Below are positions 27,922 through 37,447 of a stretch of DNA of 64,000 nucleotides, in pieces. The DNA is from Clostridium gelidum. Lineage in GTDB: Bacteria; Bacillota; Clostridia; Clostridiales; Clostridiaceae. The notes beneath the pieces were generated by a model. The model did not search any database and had not been told where the DNA came from. It saw nothing but the letters and a program-made list of their open reading frames with translations. The number at the start of each line of letters is the position of its first letter. The first letter of the stretch is position 1. Made by a program: the position numbers and the translations under genes. The stretch spans positions 2,327,001 to 2,391,000 of the forward strand of contig NZ_AP024849.1 of assembly GCF_019977655.1 (NCBI RefSeq), in the 5' to 3' direction.

Positions 27922-28077
27922 ATGGAAGATAAAACTTTAGTATGTAAAGATTGTGGAAATGAATTTGTTTTCACTACTGGAGAACAAGAATTTTACAAGG
28001 AAAAAGGATTCGATAACGAACCTGTAAGATGTCCAGATTGTAGAAGAGCTAGAAAACAAGAAAATAACAGAAGATAG
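27922..28077 (+). CDS. Zinc-ribbon mini-protein
   Basis: Complete 51-residue protein with two CxxC knuckles (CKDCG at residues 8-12 and CPDCRRARK near 37) and the conserved centre FVFTTGEQEFYKEKGF. This matches the small 'probable zinc-ribbon' family common in Firmicutes (zf-trcl type). Start ATG follows AAAGGAGG. Basic tail. Function unknown; a nucleic acid or protein-binding role is plausible. Terminator directly downstream. Confidence 0.85.
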   Translation: MEDKTLVCKDCGNEFVFTTGEQEFYKEKGFDNEPVRCPDCRRARKQENNRR

Positions 28078-28090
28078 TTTTGATTATTTC

Positions 28091-28123
28091 AAGAGTTATA
28101 AGATTTTCTTATAACTCTTTTTT
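28091..28123 (+). terminator. Terminator after the zinc-ribbon gene
   Basis: Stem AAGAGTTATAAG with its complement and a TTTTTT tail. The same 33 bases occur at 38251-38283. Confidence 0.85.
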
Positions 28124-28151
28124 AATAACAAACAACTGGAAACTAAACATA

Positions 28152-28187
28152 AAGAACCCCTTGAGGCTTATACTTCAAGGGGTTCTT
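28152..28187. terminator. Bidirectional terminator between converging genes
   Basis: Arms 28152-28164 and 28175-28187 are perfectly complementary (AAGAACCCCTTGA). It serves the SPFH gene on the minus strand. Confidence 0.75.
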
Positions 28188-28210
28188 ATGAGTAAATATT
28201 AAATTGTTGT

Positions 28211-30436
28211 TTATACTTCTGATTTTTTAGCAGAAATAATATCTTCTTGTTTTGTTACTACTGGTTCCTTAACAGTAATAGTATCTTTTTGTTTAGTTAA
28301 TACTGATCCGTTAGAACTAGCCATATTAGCTAGAACCATACTCATAATGCCTTCCATTGCATTAGGTGATTTTCCATCAGAGCCACCCATAATTACTGTT
28401 TGTGGAACAAGTGGAGATTTACTTATTTTTAGAGCCTCTGCAAAGGCTGTCATGACACTTTGTTGTACTTGTAATTCTGGTCCGCCGTAAGCATCAACCA
28501 AAGCCTTAGCTGCAGTACCTTTTGCTAGACCGACCTTTGTTTCTTGTTCTGCTGTAGCATCTGCGACAGCTTTAATATTTAATGCTTGTGCTTTACCAAC
28601 TGTTTCAAGTTTGAAAGCTTCTGCACTAGCTTGTAATTCCACTTGCTTAGCATTAGCTCCTGCATTTAATTCAGTAGCTTTGGCATTAGCAGCAGCTTCA
28701 GCTTCTTTTGTATACCTTGAAGCATCTGCTTCTTGTGTTCTTTTATACTTGTCCGCTTCAGCAAGTTTTTGTGTTTTTAATGCTAACTGTTCAGCAAGTC
28801 TTAATTCAGATTTACCCTTGTTATCTGCAACTTCAATATCAATACTTGATTGTGTAAGAGCTGTTTGAGCAGCACTTTTTGCAATTGCTTCATTTAGTTC
28901 CCTTTGTTTCTCTGCTGATTTTTGTTTAGCTTCATTAGTTTTAATTTCTTCTAAAGCAACCTGCCTGTCCCTAAGTTGTGCTAAAATAAGTTCAATTCTC
29001 TTATCTGCAGCAGATGCAGCTGGTGTACCAATCAATACTTCTTGTAATTCTAAGTCATACAACTTAAACTTTTCTTTCATTTCAGATGAAGCTTGATCTT
29101 GAATAGAGCTTCTATCTTGAACCAATTCAATTAATGTCTTAGTTTGTCCTATGTTTTTGAAATAACCTGCTATCATAGGATCAAGTGATTGTTCAATAAG
29201 CATTTTAATATCACCAAATCTTTGGATTACTGAAGATGCTTTTCTATAATCAATATTAAATACCACAGTAAGAGGTAAATTTGGTTCAAAAGCATCCTTA
29301 GTTATAAGACTTATTTCTTTTAAGTTATCATCTAATTTATGATCTCCAGACTGACCACTAATCCACTTTAATATAACATTAGTAGTAGGAACTGGAACAA
29401 CTTTTCCTGCATAAGTATTAAAAGCATATTTACCTGGCATCATAGACTCTTTCCAAATACCTTTTTTACCTTGTTCAACAAGTTCTCCATGTGAGTAGCC
29501 TGTTCCAGATACATCTTCGCCTTTATCACCAAAATAACTTACAACTACACCAACATATCCTATGTTGATTATACTTTTTGGAACTATATCAACATTTGCA
29601 AATAATCTATTGATAAAATAGATACCATCAGTTAATACTTGCATTTGCTTACCTTTTCTACCGTTAGCAGCTAGAAATTTTTCCGGTTCTTGGAAGTTGT
29701 TGTGATAAAACTCATTTGTTATACCATCCCCAACTATAGGTGCAATAATAGCACCATTATCTGGAGTTGGTCCTTCATTAATAGTAACGATACCAATAGT
29801 GTCTTTGTTTCTTATTGTGTTACCAGACTCATCTTGTTCAATAGTTTTTGTGCTTGCTATAATTACAGGATTAAATCCACTTACCATAAGTAAATCACTT
29901 CTCATTGTTTCTATTTGAGCTGATTCATCTTTAGACGTGAATATTGAATGCACTTTATCTTTTGTAATTATAATAAATTGAGCTAAATTAAATGCATAGG
30001 TACCTTCACGAAGGATTTGTCTTTGGGGACCCTTTTGTCCGCCATTATTTAAAAATGCAGCTACATCTTGAAAAGATTTGCTATCATTCACGACTTTTCC
30101 AAGTGTTTGTCCATCAAAAAGGCTTTCTCCAGATCTTGCAAATACATAGCCTATTTGACCTTGTGGTATGGTAACTAGTCGTATCTTTTTCACTTTATAC
30201 TTAAATGGTGTCTTAAAATGTACTCCTGCTCTAAGTACTTGTGGCTGATAGCCAGCTTCGCCTTTTAATGCGATTAAACCGTCAGATGGGACAGAACCTT
30301 TTAAACTCCACCACTTTTCAACTATACCTACTTCATCTGTTCCGATACTTGTGAATCCTATTCCGTAGAGTAGCAAAAGGAATACGGCAATTCCTATAGC
30401 AATGAAAATTAAAATTGATATTGTTCCTGAATCCAT
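28211..30436 (-). CDS. SPFH/flotillin-like membrane-anchored protein
   Basis: Protein of 741 residues. One N-terminal membrane anchor (about 7-27) leads into a large SPFH region containing two GYVF/GYVG-type stretches, then from about residue 480 a long Ala/Glu/Lys-rich coiled coil (AEKQRELNEAIAKSAAQ, AEAAANAKATELNAGANAK) as in flotillins. The C-terminus has a GGSDGKSPNAMEGIMS segment and a Lys/Val-rich tail. Flotillins scaffold membrane microdomains and oligomerise. It is longer than typical flotillins (~500 residues), the extra length being in the N-terminal half. GGAGGTAA precedes the ATG. Terminator downstream, no partner (NfeD) gene adjacent. Confidence 0.8.
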   Translation of the reverse strand: MDSGTISILIFIAIGIAVFLLLLYGIGFTSIGTDEVGIVEKWWSLKGSVPSDGLIALKGEAGYQPQVLRAGVHFKTPFKYKVKKIRLVTIPQGQIGYVFARSGESLFDGQTLGKVVNDSKSFQDVAAFLNNGGQKGPQRQILREGTYAFNLAQFIIITKDKVHSIFTSKDESAQIETMRSDLLMVSGFNPVIIASTKTIEQDESGNTIRNKDTIGIVTINEGPTPDNGAIIAPIVGDGITNEFYHNNFQEPEKFLAANGRKGKQMQVLTDGIYFINRLFANVDIVPKSIINIGYVGVVVSYFGDKGEDVSGTGYSHGELVEQGKKGIWKESMMPGKYAFNTYAGKVVPVPTTNVILKWISGQSGDHKLDDNLKEISLITKDAFEPNLPLTVVFNIDYRKASSVIQRFGDIKMLIEQSLDPMIAGYFKNIGQTKTLIELVQDRSSIQDQASSEMKEKFKLYDLELQEVLIGTPAASAADKRIELILAQLRDRQVALEEIKTNEAKQKSAEKQRELNEAIAKSAAQTALTQSSIDIEVADNKGKSELRLAEQLALKTQKLAEADKYKRTQEADASRYTKEAEAAANAKATELNAGANAKQVELQASAEAFKLETVGKAQALNIKAVADATAEQETKVGLAKGTAAKALVDAYGGPELQVQQSVMTAFAEALKISKSPLVPQTVIMGGSDGKSPNAMEGIMSMVLANMASSNGSVLTKQKDTITVKEPVVTKQEDIISAKKSEV

Positions 30437-30893
30437 AATTTTACCTCCAAAATTTATTGTATTTTGATAAAGATTTTAAATTATATATATAGATATATAT
30501 AATAGTAGTCTATTACTTTTATGTTTAAATGTAAATATTGGAATAAATCGTAATTATTCACTGTATACGTTACAATTATCAGTTATCTTTTGTTATTGAT
30601 GAAATGCTTTTGAAATTAAAATATTTTCGAGCTATAAGGAGTGAAAATAAAGGGGCAGTTGTATTAGAATAAAAACGTTTATTAAGAATATGTTTAAACT
30701 AGATATAATCAAAGATATACTAAGGTTGTGAAATTGCTAATTTCAGTATATGAAGTTCAATTTAAACAAGTTATATTCAACTGTCTTCTACGAAAAAATA
30801 TACTTAGAATTATTGATTTAAGTTAAATTATATGAAAGTATGATATAATAAATAAAAAATACTGATGAAACATAGAAAGTGATGATTTATTTT
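30437..30893. other. Intergenic region with a DUF3810 gene relic
   Basis: Divergent promoter space. The segment 30723-30815 repeats 33046-33140 (3' end and downstream DNA of the DUF3810 gene) and still encodes VVKLLISVYEVQFK, with the stop codon mutated to CAA. It is the tail of a lost second DUF3810 gene. A TATAAT near 30845 may drive the asparaginase gene. Confidence 0.6.
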
Positions 30894-31889
30894 ATGAAAA
30901 ACATATTATTATTAACCACAGGTGGGACAATCGCATCTGAGCCTACTGACAATGGTCTTGCACCATCTATTCAAAGTGACAGCATTTTATCTTTAATTGG
31001 TGGTATTGTTTCTAATTATAATATTACAACAAAAGATATTTTTCAGCTTGATAGTTCTAATATACAGCCTGAAGAGTGGAAGATAATTGCAAATAGTATA
31101 TTTGACAACTGTAAGGATTATGATGGAATCGTAGTTACTCATGGTACTGACACTATGGCATACACATCATCAATTCTTTCATTTATGCTAAAAAATGTAC
31201 CGATTCCTGTTGTTATAACAGGTTCACAATTGCCACTTCTTAATCCTTTAACGGATGGTATTGAAAATTTAAGATGTGCACTTGCTATGGCAGCTAGTGG
31301 TACTAAAGGAATATTTTTAGCTTTTAATCGTAAAGTTATTTTAGGTAGTCGTGCTGTAAAAGTTAGAACTACTGGATTTGATGCATTTGAAAGTGTAAAT
31401 GCTCCCTATGCAGCAATTATAGATTCAGCAGGATTGCATATAAATAAGGATGTAATAAAACAAGTAAATGGTGTATTTAAACTTGAAGATAATATATGTA
31501 AAGATATATTCTTAATAAAGCTAACGCCAGGACTTAATCCTGAAATATTTGATATGCTACTGAATATGAATTATAAAGGAATAATAATAGAGGCATTTGG
31601 TGTAGGTGGATTACATTTTATCAGAAGAGACTTAATATCTAAATTAGAAAAAATAGTCCAAAAAGGAATTAGTGTTGTTGTATGTAGTCAATGCCTTTAT
31701 GAAAGTAGTGATTTTTCAATTTATGAAACTGGAAAATTAGCATTAGAAAAAGGAGTAATTCAAGGACATGACATGACTACAGAAGCTGCTGTTACTAAGC
31801 TTATGTGGGCACTTGGAAAAACAAATGATCCTAAAAAGATTAAAGAAATATTTTGTACAAGCTTTGTAGGGGAAGTATCTATAAAGTAA
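30894..31889 (+). CDS. ansA: L-asparaginase, type I-like
   Basis: Cytoplasmic enzyme of 331 residues hydrolysing asparagine to aspartate and ammonia. Both active-site signatures are visible: LLLTTGGTIASEP near residue 5 (nucleophile Thr) and GIVVTHGTDTMAYTSS near 81 (Thr-Asp pair plus downstream Lys). No signal peptide, so the cytosolic type. ATG at 30894 has AAAGTGATG in front; an in-frame ATG at 30879 overlaps the site. Direct repeats of 93 bp flank this gene together with the next. Confidence 0.9.
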   Translation: MKNILLLTTGGTIASEPTDNGLAPSIQSDSILSLIGGIVSNYNITTKDIFQLDSSNIQPEEWKIIANSIFDNCKDYDGIVVTHGTDTMAYTSSILSFMLKNVPIPVVITGSQLPLLNPLTDGIENLRCALAMAASGTKGIFLAFNRKVILGSRAVKVRTTGFDAFESVNAPYAAIIDSAGLHINKDVIKQVNGVFKLEDNICKDIFLIKLTPGLNPEIFDMLLNMNYKGIIIEAFGVGGLHFIRRDLISKLEKIVQKGISVVVCSQCLYESSDFSIYETGKLALEKGVIQGHDMTTEAAVTKLMWALGKTNDPKKIKEIFCTSFVGEVSIK

Positions 31890-31894
31890 AAGAA

Positions 31895-31924
31895 GGGAGC
31901 GTAGATGGATATCTACGCCCTTTT
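31895..31924 (+). terminator. Terminator after the asparaginase gene
   Basis: Arms 31899-31906 and 31911-31918 with flanking GGG/CCC pairs, then TTTT. Confidence 0.8.
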
Positions 31925-31983
31925 AATTAAACTAAAAAAATGCTCAATTTTGGGTAGATATAGTGTAAGGAAGAAATAAGAAT

Positions 31984-33093
31984 ATGAGTAAGCTAGAGAA
32001 AAGAAAAAATAAATTATCATATAAAAATAAGTTAGAAATAAGTGGAGTCTTACTTGGAATTAGTGCTCTTTTATTTGCTATGTCACTATATATAGATGGA
32101 TTTGCAAACTTGTATCATAAATATATTTATAATACATTAGTTAATACTGTTTCAAGAGGAGTTTCTTTAATTCCTTTTTCTGTATATGAAATAATATTAT
32201 ATGCATTTTTAATATTTATTTTTATAGAAATAATAATTTATATATATTTAGTTTTAAATAAAAAAATTTCATTTAAGGAAATTATAATCGAGTCTACAAC
32301 TAACCTTCTTATTTATATATCAATATTTATATTTTTAAATATGATAGGGCAAAGTGCAAATTGTTTTAAATCAGATTTTATTACATTAACAGATTTAAAA
32401 ATTGAAGATAGTTCTGAAGAAAAGTTAATTGTACTTTGTAATGATTTTAAGGATAAACTTAATGAGTTAGATGGAAATATAAAAAAGGATGAAGATGGAT
32501 TTTTAAAATTAGATAGTGAAGTAAAACAAGAAGGAAGAGACAATATGAAAAATCTGGGTAAGATTTATCCATGTTTGCAAGGCTTTTATCCAAATCCTAA
32601 ACCATATATTTCTTCTGAGCTAATGTCGTATCAATTATTAGAAGGAGAAACAACGTTCACAATTGAAGCCAATTATAATAATGATATGCCCAAATGGAAC
32701 ATTCCAAGTACAATTTGTCATGAATTAAGTCATATAAGAGGATTTAATAATGAAAATGAAGCAAATTATATAAGTTTTTTAGCATGTATTAATTCTAAAA
32801 ATTATGAGTATCAATATAGTGGGTATTTGATGGCTTATTCTTATTGTATGAACGATTTACATAAGAGTAATGAAGAAGCTTTTAAAAAAATAAATAATGA
32901 ACTTTCAAATAATGTGAAAGCGGAATTAAAAAATGATGCATTATATTGGAATAAGTATAGGGGTGGAATATCAAAGCTATATAATAAAGTATATGATGTA
33001 TTACTAAAAGTTGGAGGCCAAGAAGAAGGTATTAAAAGCTATAACGGGGTTGTGAAATTACTAATTTCAGGATATGAAGTGCAATTTAAATAA
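31984..33093 (+). CDS. DUF3810 family membrane metalloprotease-like protein
   Basis: Protein of 369 residues with three hydrophobic segments in the first ~120 residues, then an extracytoplasmic domain carrying a HExxH zinc motif (TICHELSHIRGF near residue 240) and downstream ENEANYISFLAC, whose Glu could be the third ligand. This is the DUF3810 pattern; the substrate is unknown. ATG lies just after AAGGAAGAAATAAGAAT. A fragment of a second copy is found upstream of the asparaginase gene. Confidence 0.8.
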   Translation: MSKLEKRKNKLSYKNKLEISGVLLGISALLFAMSLYIDGFANLYHKYIYNTLVNTVSRGVSLIPFSVYEIILYAFLIFIFIEIIIYIYLVLNKKISFKEIIIESTTNLLIYISIFIFLNMIGQSANCFKSDFITLTDLKIEDSSEEKLIVLCNDFKDKLNELDGNIKKDEDGFLKLDSEVKQEGRDNMKNLGKIYPCLQGFYPNPKPYISSELMSYQLLEGETTFTIEANYNNDMPKWNIPSTICHELSHIRGFNNENEANYISFLACINSKNYEYQYSGYLMAYSYCMNDLHKSNEEAFKKINNELSNNVKAELKNDALYWNKYRGGISKLYNKVYDVLLKVGGQEEGIKSYNGVVKLLISGYEVQFK

Positions 33094-33207
33094 GATATAT
33101 TCAATCATATTTTACGAAAAATATACTTGGAATTATTGAGTTGCTATTTGCTTTTATATGCATAATTTATCAATATGAAAGATAAAATTTTTTATATTGA
33201 AATAATA

Positions 33208-33247
33208 AATGGAATGTACTTAAAAAATTTAAGTGCATTCCATTTTT
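33208..33247 (+). terminator. Terminator after the DUF3810 gene
   Basis: Arms about 33208-33224 and 33228-33243, 16-17 bp with one mismatch, then TTTTT. Confidence 0.8.
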
Positions 33248-33301
33248 AAATTCAGATTTTTTTTGTTACATAGAGAAGGAAATACATGTGTCCACCGTAG
33301 G

Positions 33302-33330
33302 TTGACATGCTGAATGATATAAGATAATAT
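33302..33330 (+). promoter_or_regulatory. Promoter of the liv operon
   Basis: TTGACA at 33302-33307, 17-bp spacer, TAATAT at 33325-33330. The resulting leader is about 205 nt long. AATTTTC at 33351-33357 could be half of a CodY site, which would suit a branched-chain amino acid operon, but this is a guess. Confidence 0.6.
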
Positions 33331-33540
33331 ATAATAAGTCAATAAGTATCAATTTTCTCTAATAGATTAATAAATTATAAAAGTGAATTACTAATTGACC
33401 TTTATAATTTAATATAACAATTAAAAAGGATTATAAAAGCGTTGAAATGCAGTTTTACAAGAGACTATTTGAGATTACATTTTCTATAGGATACTTTTAT
33501 AGTGCATAAAATTAAACTAAAAATAGGGGGTCTATTTTGT

Positions 33541-34710
33541 ATGAAAAGAAAAATATCTTTGCTTTTGGTGCTAGCTATGTCAACTTCATTAATGCTAGCA
33601 GGCTGTAATTCTAAACAAAACACAAAAGCAAATGTAGACAGCGATGTTATAAAAATCGGAGTATTTGAACCCATGACAGGTGCTAATGCAGCTGGAGGCC
33701 AACTTGAAGTGGAAGGCGCAAAACTTGCTAATAAAATTTATCCAACAGTTCTTGGTAAAAAAGTAGAATTAGTTTTTGCAGATAATAAATCTGATAAAGT
33801 TGAGGCAGCTAGTGCAGCTTCAAACCTTATAGAACAAGAACATGTTAACGCCATTATAGGAAGCTGGGGAAGTGGAAATTCTATGGGAGCTGGAGATGTT
33901 GTTATGGATGCAAAGGTTCCAGCAGTTGGAGCATCTTGTACAAATCCTTTAGTAACAGTTGGAAATGATTATTATTTTAGAGTTTGTTTTATAGATCCTT
34001 TCCAAGGTAAGGTTATGGCAAAATATGCAGCAGAAAAATTAAAAGCTAAAAAGGTAGCACTTCTTCAAGATGTTTCTAGTGATTATTCAGTTGGATTATG
34101 TAAATTTTTTACAGATACATTCGTGAAAATTACTGATGATAAGGATGCTATTGTGGCTAAATCTAAATACAATACAGGAGATCAAGATTTTTCAGCGCAA
34201 CTTATAAATATAAAGAGTAGTAATCCGGATGTAATATTTGCTCCAGGTAATTTTACAGAAGGAGCCTTAATAGTAAAACAAGCAAGACAGCTTGGAATTA
34301 CAACTCCTATAATAGGAGGAGATACTTGGGAAACACCAGAGTTTATAGATATAGGTGGCGAGGCAGTAGAAGGAACAGTTTTTTCAACATTCTTTGCAAC
34401 AGAAACACCTATAACATCAGAATCAAAGGTTTTTCTTGATGCGTATAGAGATGAATATAAAAAGGATCCTTCAGCAGTTACAGCTTTATCTTATGATGCT
34501 TATTTAGTAATATTAGATGCAATAAAAAGAGCTGACTCTACAGATCCAGTGAAAATAAGAGATGAAATTGCGAAAACTAAAAACTTTCCTGGTGCTGCTG
34601 GGGTAATTACTATAGATGAGAATAACAATGCAGTAAAAGACGCAGTTTTAAAGGTAGTTAAAGATGGTAAATTTACTTATCTTGATACCATAAAACCAGA
34701 AGAAAATTAG
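33541..34710 (+). CDS. livK: Branched-chain amino acid ABC transporter substrate-binding lipoprotein
   Basis: Binding protein of 389 residues, type I periplasmic fold. Signal peptide with lipobox LAGC (lipid-anchored Cys22). The mature part shows VIKIGVFEPMTGANAAGGQ, SAASNLIEQEHVNAIIGSWGS and DPSAVTALSYDAYLVILDAI, characteristic of LivJ/LivK-type leucine/isoleucine/valine receptors. ATG at 33541 follows AGGGGG. First gene of livKHMGF with short spacings. Related proteins can bind other amino acids or amides, so specificity is inferred. Confidence 0.9.
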   Translation: MKRKISLLLVLAMSTSLMLAGCNSKQNTKANVDSDVIKIGVFEPMTGANAAGGQLEVEGAKLANKIYPTVLGKKVELVFADNKSDKVEAASAASNLIEQEHVNAIIGSWGSGNSMGAGDVVMDAKVPAVGASCTNPLVTVGNDYYFRVCFIDPFQGKVMAKYAAEKLKAKKVALLQDVSSDYSVGLCKFFTDTFVKITDDKDAIVAKSKYNTGDQDFSAQLINIKSSNPDVIFAPGNFTEGALIVKQARQLGITTPIIGGDTWETPEFIDIGGEAVEGTVFSTFFATETPITSESKVFLDAYRDEYKKDPSAVTALSYDAYLVILDAIKRADSTDPVKIRDEIAKTKNFPGAAGVITIDENNNAVKDAVLKVVKDGKFTYLDTIKPEEN

Positions 34711-34721
34711 GAGGAGAAAAT

Positions 34722-35615
34722 ATGACTTTAGGTACATTTATGCAACAGTTAGCAAATGGAATTTCAGTTGGAAGTTTATATGCACTTATAGCTATAGGTT
34801 ATACTATGGTATATGGAATATTAAAACTTATAAACTTCGCTCATGGAGATATATTTATGATGGCTGCTTACTTCGCATTTTTTGGAGTAACTACTTTTGG
34901 ACTTCCTTGGTATGTTTCATTTATAATAGCTATAATTTTGACAGCAGTTTTAGGAGCTGTAATTGAATTCTTAGCTTATAGACCACTTAGAACGGCACCC
35001 AAAATATCTATTTTAATTTCTGCTATTGGTGTTTCATTCTTGCTTGAAAACTTAGCAGTTGTTTTATTTGGAGGAATGCCAAAAGCATTTCCAACGCCCA
35101 AAATACTTACAGATGTAGTTGTTATAGGTGGGGTTTCTATTCAAAATCTTACTTTTATAATTCCAGTAGTAACAATAATATTATTGTTTGCTTTACTACA
35201 TTTAGTCAATAAAACTAATGTTGGTATGGCTATGAGAGCAGCATCTAAAGATGTTGAAACAGCAAGCCTTATGGGTATAAAGGTAAATAGAATAATATCT
35301 TTTACTTTTGCTATAGGTTCAATTTTAGCTGGTATAGGATCAATGATGTGGTCTGTTAAATACCCGCAAATAATTGGAACTATGGGAATTATTCCTGGAC
35401 TTAAGTGCTTTATAGCTGCTGTTATAGGTGGTATAGGTGATATCAAAGGAGCAGTTCTTGGTGGATTTATTCTAGGTATTGGCGAAATTATGTTAGTTGC
35501 GGCTCTTCCAGGATTAACTGGATATAGAGATGCGTTTGCTTTCATAGTTTTAATAGTAATACTGCTATTCAAGCCTACAGGAATAATGGGCAAAAATTTA
35601 ACAGAGAAGGTGTAA
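34722..35615 (+). CDS. livH: Branched-chain amino acid ABC transporter permease
   Basis: Membrane permease of 297 residues, about eight spans, LivH type (LANGISVGSLYALIAIGYTM at the N-terminus, GLKCFIAAVIGGIGDIKGAV near 225). It forms a heterodimer with the next product. ATG follows AGGAGG. It begins 11 bp after livK and ends 3 bp before livM. Confidence 0.93.
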   Translation: MTLGTFMQQLANGISVGSLYALIAIGYTMVYGILKLINFAHGDIFMMAAYFAFFGVTTFGLPWYVSFIIAIILTAVLGAVIEFLAYRPLRTAPKISILISAIGVSFLLENLAVVLFGGMPKAFPTPKILTDVVVIGGVSIQNLTFIIPVVTIILLFALLHLVNKTNVGMAMRAASKDVETASLMGIKVNRIISFTFAIGSILAGIGSMMWSVKYPQIIGTMGIIPGLKCFIAAVIGGIGDIKGAVLGGFILGIGEIMLVAALPGLTGYRDAFAFIVLIVILLFKPTGIMGKNLTEKV

Positions 35616-35618
35616 AAT

Positions 35619-36677
35619 ATGAAGAAGAGAAATAAACTTTTAAATATAGCTCTTATTGCGATTGTATTTTTACTCTTATTAGCTGCAAATAATGGCTTGG
35701 ACAGTTATAAAATTAGAATTTTAAACTTATGTGCAATATATACAATTTTTGCACTGAGTCTAAATTTGATAAATGGATTTACTGGATTATTTTCACTAGG
35801 ACATGCTGGTTTTATAGCATTAGGTGCGTATACAACAGCACTTCTTACTATGTCTGAAAAAATAAAAACTCAAAATTTCTTTATGGAAGCTTTAATAGCT
35901 CCATTAAACCATTTATCAATTCCATTTCTGCCAGCATTAATTGTGGCAGGGCTCATTTCAGCATTCATAGCATTTTTAATAGGTGCTCCTGCTTTAAGAC
36001 TTAAAGGTGATTACCTAGCTATTGCAACTTTAGGTTTCGCAGAAATTATAAGAGTAGTTCTTAATAATGTTCAAAATATAACAAATGGAGCTTTAGGCCT
36101 CAGAGGTATTCCACATTATACAAATTTATATTGGAGTTTCGGGATAGCGATTGTAACTATAATAATTGTTGCATCTCTAATAAATAGTTCTTACGGAAGA
36201 GCTTTAAAAGCTATACGCGAAGATGAAATTGCAGCTGAAAGTATGGGAATAAATTTATTTAAACATAAAACTATAGCATTTGTTATAGGGGCTTTCTTTG
36301 CTGGTATAGGTGGGGGTCTACTTGGAAATTTAATGGGTACTATAGATCCTAGTATGTTTAAATTTGTTTTCACATTTAATATACTTCTTATAGTAGTTGT
36401 TGGAGGTATGGGAAGTATTACAGGTACAGTAATTGCAGCTTTTATTGTAACAATTGGAGGAGAACTTTTAAGATTCTTGGATATGGAAAAAGTATATAGT
36501 TTTGGATTTATAAGTTTTACTGGTATACCTGGACTTAGAATGGTTATTTTTTCGATTTTACTTATGATTATAGTATTGTTCTTTAGGACTGGAATTATGG
36601 GAACAAAAGAATTTACATGGAAATCGATATTTAAATATTCAAATAAAAAACCTCTAGACGAAGGAGGGAATAAATAA
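35619..36677 (+). CDS. livM: Branched-chain amino acid ABC transporter permease
   Basis: Permease of 352 residues, about ten spans, LivM type (LNLINGFTGLFSLGHAGFIA, GDYLAIATLGFAEIIRVVL, and VVGGMGSITGTVIAAF). The stop TAA shares its last base with the livG start codon, indicating coupled translation. Partner of LivH. Confidence 0.93.
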   Translation: MKKRNKLLNIALIAIVFLLLLAANNGLDSYKIRILNLCAIYTIFALSLNLINGFTGLFSLGHAGFIALGAYTTALLTMSEKIKTQNFFMEALIAPLNHLSIPFLPALIVAGLISAFIAFLIGAPALRLKGDYLAIATLGFAEIIRVVLNNVQNITNGALGLRGIPHYTNLYWSFGIAIVTIIIVASLINSSYGRALKAIREDEIAAESMGINLFKHKTIAFVIGAFFAGIGGGLLGNLMGTIDPSMFKFVFTFNILLIVVVGGMGSITGTVIAAFIVTIGGELLRFLDMEKVYSFGFISFTGIPGLRMVIFSILLMIIVLFFRTGIMGTKEFTWKSIFKYSNKKPLDEGGNK

Positions 36678-37447
36678 TGGCACTACTAAAAGTAGAAAAT
36701 GCAACAATGCAATTTGGAGGTCTTACTGCAGTAAAAGATTTCAATCTTGAAATTAATGAAGGTGAAATAGTTTCTTTAATTGGACCTAATGGAGCAGGTA
36801 AAACAACTGCTTTTAATATGATAACAAATGTTTATACACCTACAAATGGAAAAATAATTTTTGATAATACAGATATTACTGGAATGAGACAAGATATAAT
36901 AACTAAAACAGGAATAGCTAGAACTTTTCAAAACATAAGACTTTTTAAAGACTTAAGCGTACTTGATAATGTATTAATTGCAAACCATGTTCATATTAAA
37001 TCTAATGTTATTGAAGCTACATTAAAGTTATCTAAGTATAGAAGAGAAGAAAAGGAAATGTTTGAAAAATCAATTGCTCTTTTAGAAGAAGTTGGACTTT
37101 ATGATTTGAAAGATGAAAAGGCTACTTCACTGCCTTATGGAAAACAAAGAAAGCTTGAAATAGCAAGAGCTCTTGCAACGAGTCCAAAGCTTCTTCTTCT
37201 GGATGAACCAGCTGCTGGCATGAATCCTACAGAAACAGATGAACTTACAGCTTTTGTTAGAGAAATTAAAGAAAAGTTTAATTTATCTATATTTATGATA
37301 GAACATCATATGAATATGGTTATGGGTTTATCAGATAGAATACAAGTTTTTGAATATGGAATTACTATAGCTGAAGGTACGCCTTCTGAAATACAAAATG
37401 ATAAAAAGGTTATAGATGCATATTTGGGGGTATCAGAAGATGATTAA
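36677..37447 (+). CDS. livG: Branched-chain amino acid ABC transporter ATPase
   Basis: ATPase of 256 residues. Walker A GPNGAGKTT near 37, Q-loop in ARTFQNIRLF, signature LPYGKQRKLEIAR (a variant of LSGGQ normal for LivG), Walker B LLLLDEPAAGM, switch His in IEHHM. Start overlaps the livM stop (TAATG). It forms the nucleotide-binding pair with LivF. Confidence 0.94.
   Translation: MALLKVENATMQFGGLTAVKDFNLEINEGEIVSLIGPNGAGKTTAFNMITNVYTPTNGKIIFDNTDITGMRQDIITKTGIARTFQNIRLFKDLSVLDNVLIANHVHIKSNVIEATLKLSKYRREEKEMFEKSIALLEEVGLYDLKDEKATSLPYGKQRKLEIARALATSPKLLLLDEPAAGMNPTETDELTAFVREIKEKFNLSIFMIEHHMNMVMGLSDRIQVFEYGITIAEGTPSEIQNDKKVIDAYLGVSEDD

Noticed and set aside
28611..30174. Plus-strand frames opposite the SPFH gene.
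   Set aside because: Antisense shadows with low-complexity composition and no start signals.
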